From assembly GCF_003052605.1 (NCBI RefSeq), contig NZ_QASO01000050.1, forward strand, positions 1 to 46,104: a DNA stretch of 46,104 nt. The letters are read 5' to 3'. The DNA comes from Ectopseudomonas oleovorans (GTDB taxonomy: Bacteria; Pseudomonadota; Gammaproteobacteria; Pseudomonadales; Pseudomonadaceae). Under the pieces are notes generated by a model that was not told the DNA's origin, did not search any database, and was given only the letters and a program-made list of their open reading frames with translations. Each line of letters begins with the position of its first letter. The stretch's first letter is position 1. Positions 19,048-26,632 of the stretch are shown piece after piece. The translations under genes and the position numbers were made by a program.

Positions 19048-19865
19048 GGTTCTCCTGCGCGTTGCAGCAGACGACGAGCGCGACCGAGTACGGGGGCGTC
19101 GACCATCTGGCCGTCGACCACGAAGACTCCGTCGCCGCGGCTGGCTGCCGTCATCACCCGGCGCGCCCAGGCCAATTCCTGGTCGGTCGGGCGCAAGGCG
19201 TCGTGGACGAGCGCCACCTGAGTCGGGTGGATGCAGAGCAAACCGTCGAAGCCCATGTCGCGGGCATCGCGCGTCGTGCGGGCAAGGCCGTCGCGGTCCT
19301 CGATGGCGGGAAATACGCTGTCGAGCGGTGCGGCCAGGCCGGCCGTGCGCGAATGCAGCAGCAAGGCATAACGGGCCTGGTCGAGGATGCGTTCGGCCGC
19401 GGCGCTGCCGCTGCTCAGGCCCAGGTCCAGCCCCAGGTCGAGGGCGCCGAAGGACAGGCGCTCGACGCCTTCGCTGCGGGCGATCTCCGCCAGCGCCAGC
19501 AGCCCCGCTGCACTCTCGATGATCGGCCACACCGGCTTGCCGCAGGCCGCCACACGCGCCACCTGCGCAGCACTTTCCACCTTGGGCAGCAGCACGCCGA
19601 TGACACCGGCATGACGGCCGCACAGTTCGATATCGGCGCCATGGCCGGCATGCTCTGGCGCGTTGATGCGCACCAGCAAGCGAGCCTCTGGATTGGCGGT
19701 GAGAAAGCCATCGAGATGGGCGCGGGCCTCGACCTTGAGGCTCTCCTGCACGGCGTCTTCCAGGTCGACGATGACCGCGTCGGCACCGACGGCGAGCGCC
19801 TTGGGGATGCGCTCCGGGCGGCTCGCCGGCACGAACAGGGCGCTGCGAATGATCTGTGAATTCAT
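19044..19865 (-). CDS. ccl: Citramalyl-CoA lyase (CitE family)
   Basis: Last step of itaconate breakdown: citramalyl-CoA is cleaved to pyruvate and acetyl-CoA. The protein has 273 residues in a CitE-type TIM barrel. The metal/CoA region VDLEDAVQESLKVEAR (about 35-50), VRINAPEHAG and the PKVES segment with its catalytic acidic residue are visible. It corresponds to PA0883. The start at 19865 (MNSQIIRSALFVP) gives the family's N-terminus. It is separated from ict by a 97-base segment made almost wholly of a palindromic repeat flanked by near-identical 11-bp repeats, suggesting insertion into a formerly overlapping ict-ccl junction. The stop is inside a REP. Confidence 0.88.
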   Translation of the reverse strand: MNSQIIRSALFVPASRPERIPKALAVGADAVIVDLEDAVQESLKVEARAHLDGFLTANPEARLLVRINAPEHAGHGADIELCGRHAGVIGVLLPKVESAAQVARVAACGKPVWPIIESAAGLLALAEIARSEGVERLSFGALDLGLDLGLSSGSAAAERILDQARYALLLHSRTAGLAAPLDSVFPAIEDRDGLARTTRDARDMGFDGLLCIHPTQVALVHDALRPTDQELAWARRVMTAASRGDGVFVVDGQMVDAPVLGRARRLLQRAGEP

Positions 19866-19875
19866 ACCTTGCCCC

Positions 19876-19934
19876 GTAGGGTGCGCCGTGCGCACCAGCT
19901 TCTGGATTCATCGGTGCGCACAGCGCACCCTACG
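19876..19934. repeat. GTAGGGTGCGC-type palindrome inserted between ict and ccl
   Basis: GTAGGGTGCGCCGTGCGCACC faces GGTGCGCACAGCGCACCCTAC. Flanks GAATTCATACC (19858-19868) and GAGTTCATACC (19971-19981) are near-identical and each contains a reverse-strand start-like GGTATGAA. Confidence 0.8.
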
Positions 19935-19974
19935 CAACGACACGCAACCGGATTGAATCCGCAAACAGGCGAGT

Positions 19975-21177
19975 TCATACCGCCCCCTGTTCATGCAGGC
20001 GCTGGATATCGCCAGCGGCATAACCCAGCTCGGCGAGCAACGCATCGGTGTGCTGGCCCAACGCCGGGATGGCATCCATGCGCGGTTCGAAGGCGCTGTT
20101 GCGCCCCGGCGGCAACAGCGCCGGCAGGCTGCCGCTGGGGCTGTCGACCTGGCGCCAACGCTGGCGCGCTTCGAGTTGCGGGTGAGCCCAGACGCCAGCC
20201 ATGTCGTTGACCTGGGCATTGGCGATCTGCGCCAGCTCCAGGCGCTCGATGACCTGCGCCGTACTCATGCGCGAGAAGGCTTCGACGATCAGCGCACGCA
20301 GTTCGGCGCGGTTGGCCGAGCGCTTGAAGTTGGCCGAGAAGCGCTCGTCGCCAGCCAGCTCCGGCTGCTCCAGCACCTTGGCGCAGAACGCCTGCCACTC
20401 ACGCTCGTTCTGCAGGCCGAGCATCACCGTACCGCCGTCGCCAGCCGGGAACGGGCCGTAGGGGTAGATGGTCGAGTGCGCGGCGCCAGCGCGCGGCGGC
20501 GGCGTGGCGCCGTCGTAGGCGTAGTACAGCGGGTAGCTCATCCACTCCACCAGGCTTTCCAGCATCGATACGTCGACGCGGCTGCCGATACCGGTCTTGC
20601 CGCGCAGCATCAGAGCCGACAGCACGCCGGTGTAGGCGTACATGCCGGCGGCGATATCGGCGATGGAGCAGCCGGCCTTGGCCATCTCCTCCTCGCCCGC
20701 GCCGCCGGTAACGGAGAGAAAGCCGCCCTCGCTCTGGATCAGCAAGTCGTAGGCCTTCTTCTGCTCGTACGGGCCGCCCTCGCCATAGCCGGAGATGTCG
20801 CAGACGATCAGTTGCGGGAAGCGCTCGTGCAGCGCCTCGAACGACAGGCCCATGCGCGCGGCGGCGCCCGGCGCAAGGTTCTGCACCAGCACGTCGGCCT
20901 TGGCCAGCAGGCTGCCGAGCACCTGCATGGCGTCGTCCTGCTTGAGGTCGAGGGTCAGGCTTTCCTTGGAACGGTTGGTCCACACGAAGTGCGAGGCCAG
21001 GCCATTGACGCGCTCGTCATAACCACGGGCGAAATCGCCACTGCCGGGACGCTCGACCTTGATCACCCGAGCGCCGAGGTCGGCGAGCTGGCGGGTGCAG
21101 AACGGCGCAGCGATGGCGTGCTCCAGGCTGACCACGGTGATGCCATCCAGTGGCCGGGGTTGTTGTGCGTTGTTCAT
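19975..21177 (-). CDS. ict: Itaconate CoA-transferase (family III)
   Basis: Activates itaconate with succinyl-CoA to itaconyl-CoA, the first step of the pathway. The 400-residue CaiB/BaiF protein has VVSLEHAIAAPFCTRQLADLGARVIKVERPGSGD at the N-terminus, the NRSKESLTLDLK motif and ISGYGEGGPYEQKKAYDLLIQSEGG. That last segment keeps the catalytic Asp that is missing at the same place in the CoA-transferase at 15244. It corresponds to PA0882 and lies 14 bases after mmgE/prpD. GAGGA seven bases upstream favours ATG 21177 over ATG 21183. The TGA stop overlaps an ATG (ATGA), a likely relic of coupling to ccl. Confidence 0.87.
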   Translation of the reverse strand: MNNAQQPRPLDGITVVSLEHAIAAPFCTRQLADLGARVIKVERPGSGDFARGYDERVNGLASHFVWTNRSKESLTLDLKQDDAMQVLGSLLAKADVLVQNLAPGAAARMGLSFEALHERFPQLIVCDISGYGEGGPYEQKKAYDLLIQSEGGFLSVTGGAGEEEMAKAGCSIADIAAGMYAYTGVLSALMLRGKTGIGSRVDVSMLESLVEWMSYPLYYAYDGATPPPRAGAAHSTIYPYGPFPAGDGGTVMLGLQNEREWQAFCAKVLEQPELAGDERFSANFKRSANRAELRALIVEAFSRMSTAQVIERLELAQIANAQVNDMAGVWAHPQLEARQRWRQVDSPSGSLPALLPPGRNSAFEPRMDAIPALGQHTDALLAELGYAAGDIQRLHEQGAV

Positions 21178-21191
21178 GTCCATGTCCTCGG

Positions 21192-22544
21192 TCAGGCCAA
21201 CTGGCTCAGGTCGTCGGTTTCGCGCAGGCGCCAGACCCGCTCGATCAGCACGCCGGCCTCATCGCTGCTGCGCTGGCCGGCGAAGGCCAGCAGGCGGCGG
21301 AACTTGTCTTCCAGCTCGGAGCGGCTGAGGGTGTTGCCGGGGTCGCCCTTGGGTTCATCGATGGCGCCACGCAGGGTGCGGCCATCGGTGGTGATCACCT
21401 CGACGCGGCCCAGCCAGCGCTGCGGGTAAGCCACATCCACCTCCGGGTCCAGGCGCATCTGCACCTTGTCGCGGAAGGCGGCCACGGCCGGGTCCTGCAG
21501 CGCCAGGTTGGCGAACTCGGTCAGTTGCGCGCTGCCATGTACGGCGATCAGGCCGAGCACGGTGCCCATGGAGAACTTGGCCTGGTGCACGGTCTGCGGC
21601 ACGGTCACGCGGCCGAGCACATCGATGGCGCCTTGATGCACACGGGCGATGACTCGCTCGATCTGCTCGTGGCGCAGACCTTCGCGCTGCATCAGGTCGA
21701 GCAGCGCGTCAGCCGCCGGATGGGTATGGCGGCAGGAGGCGTGGAACTTGAACGAGGTCTCCACCAGCGCCCAGCGCCGGCCGAGACGGTCCGACAGCTT
21801 GCTTGGATTGGCGTCACTGGACATGCCCGCAGCCATGCCCTGCTCGCCTTCGAGAATGTTCTGCGCGCCGGTCAGGCCCTGCTCGGTGAAGTACGCGGCG
21901 AGCAGACCGTCGGCCGCCGCCTTGGCGGTGTGCAGCTGCTTGGAATCGGCGGCATCGCGCAGGAACTCCCACAAGCCTGCAGCCTGGGTACCGGCATTAC
22001 CGAGCAGGTGGATGAACTGCTGCTGGTCGAAGTCCAGCAGCTTGCCCACGGCCACCGCAGCGGCCAGGGTGCCGACCGTGGCCGTGGTGTGAAAGATGCG
22101 GTAGTGCGAGCGACCAAGGAATTCGCCGATGCGAATGCCCGCCTCGTAGCCGGCCACCGAGGCCAGCAGCAGCTCGCGCCCGGACTTGCCGAGATCCTGC
22201 GCCGCCGCCAGGGCGGCCGGGAACACCACGGTGGCCGGGTGCAGCACCGAGCTGTTGTGCAGGTCGTCCTGCTCCACCAGATGAGACGACGCACCGTTGA
22301 CCAGGGCGGCGAAGTACGCCGAGGTGCCGCGGCCGTTGACCAGGATGCGCGCCGGGCCGTCGGCCGGGCCCATCCGCTGCGCATAGGCCTCGAACAGCGG
22401 GATCGGCCGCGCGCCCTCGCTGGCTATGGCCGAACCCAGCCAGTCGAGGAACAGGTCTTCGGTGCGGTCCAGCACGTGGCCAGGAATCTGCTCGTAGGAC
22501 AGCTCGGCAAGGAACGCGGCCAGTTGTTGAGTATGTTTGCTCAT
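21192..22544 (-). CDS. MmgE/PrpD-family protein of the itaconate cluster
   Basis: A 450-residue protein of the MmgE/PrpD fold, the family of 2-methylcitrate dehydratase, cis-aconitate decarboxylase (the itaconate-forming enzyme) and iminodisuccinate epimerase. Visible family segments are LFLDWLGSAIASEG near the start, NGASSHLVEQDDLHNSSVLHPATVV and FKFHASCRHTHPAADALLDLM. It corresponds to PA0881, whose reaction is not established as far as I know; the three known itaconate steps do not need it. The gene sits between the acyl-CoA dehydrogenase (10-base gap) and ict in what looks like one operon. Confidence 0.86.
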   Translation of the reverse strand: MSKHTQQLAAFLAELSYEQIPGHVLDRTEDLFLDWLGSAIASEGARPIPLFEAYAQRMGPADGPARILVNGRGTSAYFAALVNGASSHLVEQDDLHNSSVLHPATVVFPAALAAAQDLGKSGRELLLASVAGYEAGIRIGEFLGRSHYRIFHTTATVGTLAAAVAVGKLLDFDQQQFIHLLGNAGTQAAGLWEFLRDAADSKQLHTAKAAADGLLAAYFTEQGLTGAQNILEGEQGMAAGMSSDANPSKLSDRLGRRWALVETSFKFHASCRHTHPAADALLDLMQREGLRHEQIERVIARVHQGAIDVLGRVTVPQTVHQAKFSMGTVLGLIAVHGSAQLTEFANLALQDPAVAAFRDKVQMRLDPEVDVAYPQRWLGRVEVITTDGRTLRGAIDEPKGDPGNTLSRSELEDKFRRLLAFAGQRSSDEAGVLIERVWRLRETDDLSQLA

Positions 22545-22554
22545 GGTCGCGGCC

Positions 22555-23718
22555 TCAGAAACTGCGTGGCAGCTCGAGCAGGTGCTCGGCTACATAAGAG
22601 AGGATCAGGTTGGTCGAGATCGGCGCCACCTGGTACAGGCGGGTTTCGCGGAACTTGCGCTCGACGTCGTATTCGTTGGCGAAGCCGAAGCCGCCATGGG
22701 TCTGCAGGCAGGCGTTGGCCGCCTCCCAGCTGGCCTTGGCCGCCAGGTACTTGGCCATGTTGGCCGCCGCCCCGGCGTTGCGCCCGGCGTCGTATTCCTC
22801 GCAGGCGCGCCAGCGCATCAGGTCGGCAGCCTCGATCTCGATATGCGCCTCGGCGATGGGGAACTGCACGCCCTGGTTCTGGCCGATGGGCCGACCGAAC
22901 ACCACACGATCGCGGGCGTACTGCGCGGACTTCTCGATAAACCAGCGACCATCGCCGATGCACTCGGCGGCGATCAGCGTGCGCTCGGCATTCAGGCCGT
23001 CGAGGATGTAACGGAAACCTTTGCCTTCTTCACCAATCAGGCTGCTGGCGGGAATCTCCAGGTTGTCGAAGAACAGCTCGTTGGTCTCGTGATTGACCAT
23101 GTTGGCGATCGGCTGCACGGTCAGGCCGTTGCCGATGGCTTCACGCAGGTCGACCAGGAAGATCGACATGCCTTCGGACTTGCGCTGCACCTCGGCCAGC
23201 GGCGTGGTGCGCGCCAGCAGGATCATCAGATCGGAATGCTGGACGCGCGAGATCCACACCTTCTGCCCGTTGATCACGTACTTGTCGCCCTGACGCACGG
23301 CGGTGGTCTTGATCTTGGTGGTGTCGGTGCCGGTGGTCGGCTCGGTGACGCCCATCGACTGCAGGCGCAGCTCGCCGCTGGCCAGCTTGGGCAGGTAGTA
23401 GCGCTTCTGCTCTTCGCTGCCGTTACGCAGCAGGGTGAACATGTTGTACATCTGCCCGTGGATGGTGCCGGAGTTGCCGCCGCAGTGGTTGACTTCCTCG
23501 AGGATCACCGAGGCCTCGGCCAGACCCAGGCCCGAGCCGCCGTACTCTTCCGGGATCATCGCCGACAGCCAGCCGGCCTCGGTCATGGCCGTGACGAAGG
23601 CTTCCGGGAAACCCCTCTCCTCATCGATCTTGCGCCAGTATTCGGCGGGAAACTCCGCACAGAGGGCGCGCACGCCTTCGCGGATAGCGTTGAGTTCTTC
23701 GTTATTGTTGTGGTTCAT
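22555..23718 (-). CDS. Acyl-CoA dehydrogenase
   Basis: A 387-residue FAD enzyme of the acyl-CoA dehydrogenase family. Segments include MGVTEPTTGTDTTKIKTTA (flavin/substrate loop), NGQKVWISRVQHSD, LNAERTLIAAECIGDGRWF and the C-terminal QTHGGFGFANEYDVERKFRE. It corresponds to PA0879 in the itaconate cluster. A role on a C5 acyl-CoA such as methylsuccinyl-CoA would fit but is inference. It lies upstream of mmgE/prpD with a 10-base gap. Between it and ich there is a 129-base gap with a REP; P. aeruginosa has a VOC-family gene (PA0880) in the cluster that is missing here. Confidence 0.88.
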   Translation of the reverse strand: MNHNNNEELNAIREGVRALCAEFPAEYWRKIDEERGFPEAFVTAMTEAGWLSAMIPEEYGGSGLGLAEASVILEEVNHCGGNSGTIHGQMYNMFTLLRNGSEEQKRYYLPKLASGELRLQSMGVTEPTTGTDTTKIKTTAVRQGDKYVINGQKVWISRVQHSDLMILLARTTPLAEVQRKSEGMSIFLVDLREAIGNGLTVQPIANMVNHETNELFFDNLEIPASSLIGEEGKGFRYILDGLNAERTLIAAECIGDGRWFIEKSAQYARDRVVFGRPIGQNQGVQFPIAEAHIEIEAADLMRWRACEEYDAGRNAGAAANMAKYLAAKASWEAANACLQTHGGFGFANEYDVERKFRETRLYQVAPISTNLILSYVAEHLLELPRSF

Positions 23719-23750
23719 CAGTCGCCCTCGGGTCGTGCGCTATTTGCTAT

Positions 23751-23824
23751 GTAGGAGCCCGCTTGCAGGCGATGCTCTTCGTTTTTGATCGCCCGCAAGA
23801 GCTAGCCGCCCGCCGGGCTCCTAC
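23751..23824. repeat. GTAGGAG-type REP between ich and the acyl-CoA dehydrogenase
   Basis: GTAGGAGCCCGCTTGCAGGCGATG faces GATCGCCCGCAAGAGC...CCCGCCGGGCTCCTAC. The right arm contains an extra interrupted copy, so it is more decayed than the unit at 24787. Confidence 0.8.
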
Positions 23825-23847
23825 GGATCAGTGTTTGCCGTCAGAAA

Positions 23848-24675
23848 TCAGTCGAATTGCACCTCGGCTCGCTGCGCCAGGCCGGCCTCGTTGCCCGCCC
23901 ACAGCTCGGCCTGGCCCTCGCCGCTGATGCGCCCACCGACCTCGAACGGCTGCGGCGCAATCAGCGGGCGCAGGCCGCGATAGGCGAAATGACGCAGGCG
24001 CGCCTGCGGGTTGGCGCGGCAGAAGGCGCGCAGGTTCAGGGTGGCGATCAGCGGGCCGTGCACCACCAGGCCGCTGTAGCCTTCGGTTTCGGTGACGTAG
24101 GGCCAGTCGTAATGGATGCGGTGGCCGTTGAAGGTCACTGCGCTGTAGCGAAACAGCAGCGTGCTGGACGGCGTGACCGCCTCGCGCCAGTCACCAGCGA
24201 CCAGCGGCTCGCCGCTGCTGGCCTTGGGCGGGCTGGGCTCGCGGTAGACGATGTCCTGCTCTTCGCGGATGGCCAGTTGGCCGTCCTGCAGATAGTCGTG
24301 CTGCACGGTGACGAACAGCAGCGCGCCGGTGCGGCCGTGCTTTTCCTCGATGTGCTTGATGGTCGATACCCGGCTGGCTTCGCCACCCACCCGCAGCGGC
24401 TGGATGAACTCGATACGGCCGCCAGCCCACATGCGGTTGCGATTGTCGGCCGGCGGCAGAAAGCCACCACGCGCCGGATGGCCGTCCTCGCCCAGACCGT
24501 TCTCGGCGACCGGCTCTTGAAAAAACGCCCAGTGCCACAGCGGCGGCAGCGCCTCGCCATGGGCCGGCGTGGCTTCGCCGAAGGTGGCGGCGATGCGCTT
24601 GACCAGGTTGCGGCTGAGTTGGTCGTGGACTTCTTCACTACGACCGATCCAGGCGGAAAAAGCAGAATCACTCAT
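23848..24675 (-). CDS. ich: Itaconyl-CoA hydratase (MaoC/HTD2-like)
   Basis: Hydrates itaconyl-CoA (mesaconyl-CoA in related enzymes) to citramalyl-CoA. The 275-residue protein is a double-hotdog dehydratase. The N-terminal half has WHWAFFQEP and GRIEFIQPLRVG. The C-terminal half has the hydratase motif YSAVTFNGHRIHYDWPYVTETEGYSGLVVHGPL, with the catalytic Asp and His in the YD and H positions. It corresponds to PA0878 and is first in the operon, 200 bases from the divergent LysR. A REP lies within that promoter region. Confidence 0.88.
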   Translation of the reverse strand: MSDSAFSAWIGRSEEVHDQLSRNLVKRIAATFGEATPAHGEALPPLWHWAFFQEPVAENGLGEDGHPARGGFLPPADNRNRMWAGGRIEFIQPLRVGGEASRVSTIKHIEEKHGRTGALLFVTVQHDYLQDGQLAIREEQDIVYREPSPPKASSGEPLVAGDWREAVTPSSTLLFRYSAVTFNGHRIHYDWPYVTETEGYSGLVVHGPLIATLNLRAFCRANPQARLRHFAYRGLRPLIAPQPFEVGGRISGEGQAELWAGNEAGLAQRAEVQFD

Positions 24676-24786
24676 GGGGCAGGTTCCAGCTCGGTTCTTG
24701 TGTGAGCTGGAGCATGCGATGCTGCACGCGTTCAGAGAATCCGCATTTATTTAAACCAGCGTTCGGATATGCTTAACACGAATCCT

Positions 24787-24851
24787 GTAGGAGCCCGCTT
24801 GCGGGCGATGCTTTACAGATCGCCAGTGATCGCCCGCAAGCGGGCTCCTAC
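24787..24851. repeat. GTAGGAG-type REP in the divergent ich/LysR promoter region
   Basis: GTAGGAGCCCGCTTGCGGGCGATG and GATCGCCCGCAAGCGGGCTCCTAC are near-perfect facing arms. It ends 25 bases from the LysR start codon, so it must lie in the LysR leader or promoter. Confidence 0.88.
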
Positions 24852-24875
24852 GAATGACCTCAGGAAATGGCCACC

Positions 24876-25763
24876 ATGCATTTCGATCTGCCCGACCTGC
24901 GCCTGTTCATCCACATTGCCGAGTCGCCAAGCCTGACCCAGGGCGCGCGCAAGGCGTTTCTCTCGCCGGCCGCCGCCAGCGCGCGGATCAAGTCACTGGA
25001 AAGCCAGCTCGGCAGCCGCCTGCTGTATCGCGACAGCCGTGGCGTCGAGCTGACCCCGGCCGGCCAGCGCCTACTGCAGCACGCGCGGCTGATCATGCGC
25101 CAGGTGGATTATCTGAAGAGCGAATTCACCGAATACGGCACCGACGCAGCAGGGCATATCCGCATCTTCGCCAACACCACGGCAGTGACCGAATTTCTCC
25201 CTGAGGTGCTGGCCGGTTTTCTCGCCGAACGTCCCGGCGTTACCGTCGACCTGCAGGAGCGTCTGAGCCGCGATATCGTCCGTGGCGTACTCGATGGCGC
25301 GGCGGATCTCGGCATCATCGCCGGCCCGGTGCAGGCGCCAGGTTTGCAGGTGCTGCACTTCAGCACAGACCGCCTGGTGCTGGCCGTGCCGCTGGGCCAT
25401 GCCCTGGCGCAGCGGCAGTCGGTGAGTTTCGCCGACACTCTCGCCTACCAGCACATCGGCCTGCACGAAGGCAGCACCCTACTGAGTTTTTTGCGTGAGC
25501 AAGTGGAAGAACTCGGCGGCAACCTGGCCCTGCGCATCCAGGTCTCGAGCTTCGAGGCGATCTGCCGGATGATCGAAGGCGGCGTCGGCATCGGTATCAT
25601 TCCCGAGTCGGCCGCACGCCGGCACAGCCGCACCATGCAACTGGCCATCCTGCAACTGGACGAAGCCTGGGCGGTGCGCGAGCGCAGCATGCTGGTCCGT
25701 GAGCTGGATGCGCTGCCGGGCAGCGTACGCGCGCTGATCGACCGGCTGAACCAGGGCGTGTAG
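24876..25763 (+). CDS. LysR-type regulator of the itaconate operon
   Basis: A 295-residue LTTR with an N-terminal winged helix-turn-helix (LRLFIHIAESPSLTQGARKAFLSPAAASARIKSLE) and an effector-binding domain. It is divergent from ich, as PA0877 (RipR) is from PA0878, and should activate the operon in response to itaconate or itaconyl-CoA. It is a paralogue of the LysR at 14155. The start at 24876 is chosen because AGGA lies 10 bases upstream; ATG 24867 is too close to it. ATCCG-N20-CGGAT near 24740-24769 may be part of its operator, but this is weak. Confidence 0.88.
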   Translation: MHFDLPDLRLFIHIAESPSLTQGARKAFLSPAAASARIKSLESQLGSRLLYRDSRGVELTPAGQRLLQHARLIMRQVDYLKSEFTEYGTDAAGHIRIFANTTAVTEFLPEVLAGFLAERPGVTVDLQERLSRDIVRGVLDGAADLGIIAGPVQAPGLQVLHFSTDRLVLAVPLGHALAQRQSVSFADTLAYQHIGLHEGSTLLSFLREQVEELGGNLALRIQVSSFEAICRMIEGGVGIGIIPESAARRHSRTMQLAILQLDEAWAVRERSMLVRELDALPGSVRALIDRLNQGV

Positions 25764-25783
25764 CGCCAGGTAAAATTCCGGGC

Positions 25784-25811
25784 AAAAAAAGGGCGACCAA
25801 ATTGGTCGCCC
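25784..25811 (-). terminator. Intrinsic terminator pointing left, without an obvious gene
   Basis: GGGCGACCA (25791-25799) and TGGTCGCCC (25803-25811) form a 9-bp stem with A7 on the left, so it terminates minus-strand transcripts. On the plus strand no T-run follows. The LysR gene on the plus strand ends 20 bases before it, and no minus-strand gene lies just upstream. Confidence 0.75.
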
Positions 25812-25991
25812 GCCCATTCAAGGCACTCCTCGAAAGGAATGCGGAAACGCTTGCACCCAAATCACGCAGGATGATCGGGACGGCCTCAGTGTCGCCGCCG
25901 GTGCCTGCCCTGCCTATTGCACCAAGGTCGTAGGGCACGTGACCAATGGCGGGCCATACTCCGACAACATTTCGCCGGCCATGGAGACGCC

Positions 25992-26546
25992 ATGAACACC
26001 GAGCACCTCGCCCTGTTGCAGCAGGCGCCAGCCAGCACTCACGACGATGACACCTGGGCCAGGCTGTGCTGCGAACAAGCCCTGCTGGCACTCGAAGAAG
26101 GTTGTTATGCGGTCGGCGCACTGCTGGTGGATGGCGCAGGTGAATTGCTGTGCAGCGCTCGCAACCAGGTGTTCACCTCGACTTACAGCAGCGCCGCCCA
26201 CGCCGAGATGCAGGTGCTCGACCAGCTCGAAAGCGAACATGCGCAAGTCGACCGCCGAGGTCTGACCCTGTACGTCAGCCTCGAACCCTGCCTGATGTGC
26301 TACGGCCGTATCCTGCTGGCCGGCATCACCCGCGTACGCTACCTGGCGCGTGACCGTGACGGCGGATTCGCCCTGCGTCACGGCCGCCTGCCTCCGGCCT
26401 GGGCCAATCTCGCTTCCGGCCTTGCGGTGGTTCAGGCCAAGGTCGATCCCTACTGGCTCGACCTAGCCGAGCAACTGATCGAGCGCCTGCAAGACCGACG
26501 AGCCATGCGCGAGCGCGTGCTCGCGGCATGGCGCGGCGGTCGTTGA
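25992..26546 (+). CDS. Cytidine/deoxycytidylate deaminase-fold protein (TadA-like)
   Basis: A 184-residue zinc deaminase. HAEMQ (about residues 73-77) supplies the zinc histidine and the catalytic glutamate, and EPCLMCYGRILLAGI (about 97-111) gives the two zinc cysteines. The spacing fits the nucleoside/tRNA-adenosine deaminase superfamily. It lacks the usual length and tail of the housekeeping TadA, so guanine deaminase or another nucleobase substrate is possible. GGAG is six bases upstream of ATG 25992. It stands alone between a LysR gene and a repeat. Confidence 0.78.
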   Translation: MNTEHLALLQQAPASTHDDDTWARLCCEQALLALEEGCYAVGALLVDGAGELLCSARNQVFTSTYSSAAHAEMQVLDQLESEHAQVDRRGLTLYVSLEPCLMCYGRILLAGITRVRYLARDRDGGFALRHGRLPPAWANLASGLAVVQAKVDPYWLDLAEQLIERLQDRRAMRERVLAAWRGGR

Positions 26547-26551
26547 AAACC

Positions 26552-26631
26552 GTAGGGGGCGCCGTGCGCACCCAAAATCGCAGACATCAACCAGAGCTAG
26601 CGGAGCGTTGGTGCGCGCGGCGCACCCTGCG
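26552..26631. repeat. GTAGGGGGCGC-type palindrome
   Basis: GTAGGGGGCGCCGTGCGCACC faces GGTGCGCGCGGCGCACCCTGC. Same family as 19876-19934. It fills the gap between convergent genes. Confidence 0.75.
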
Positions 26632-26632
26632 T

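Noticed and set aside
21150..22940. 596-codon plus-strand frame over mmgE/prpD and the acyl-CoA dehydrogenase
   Set aside because: Crosses two real genes and their junction on the other strand; composition is typical of GC-biased antisense frames.
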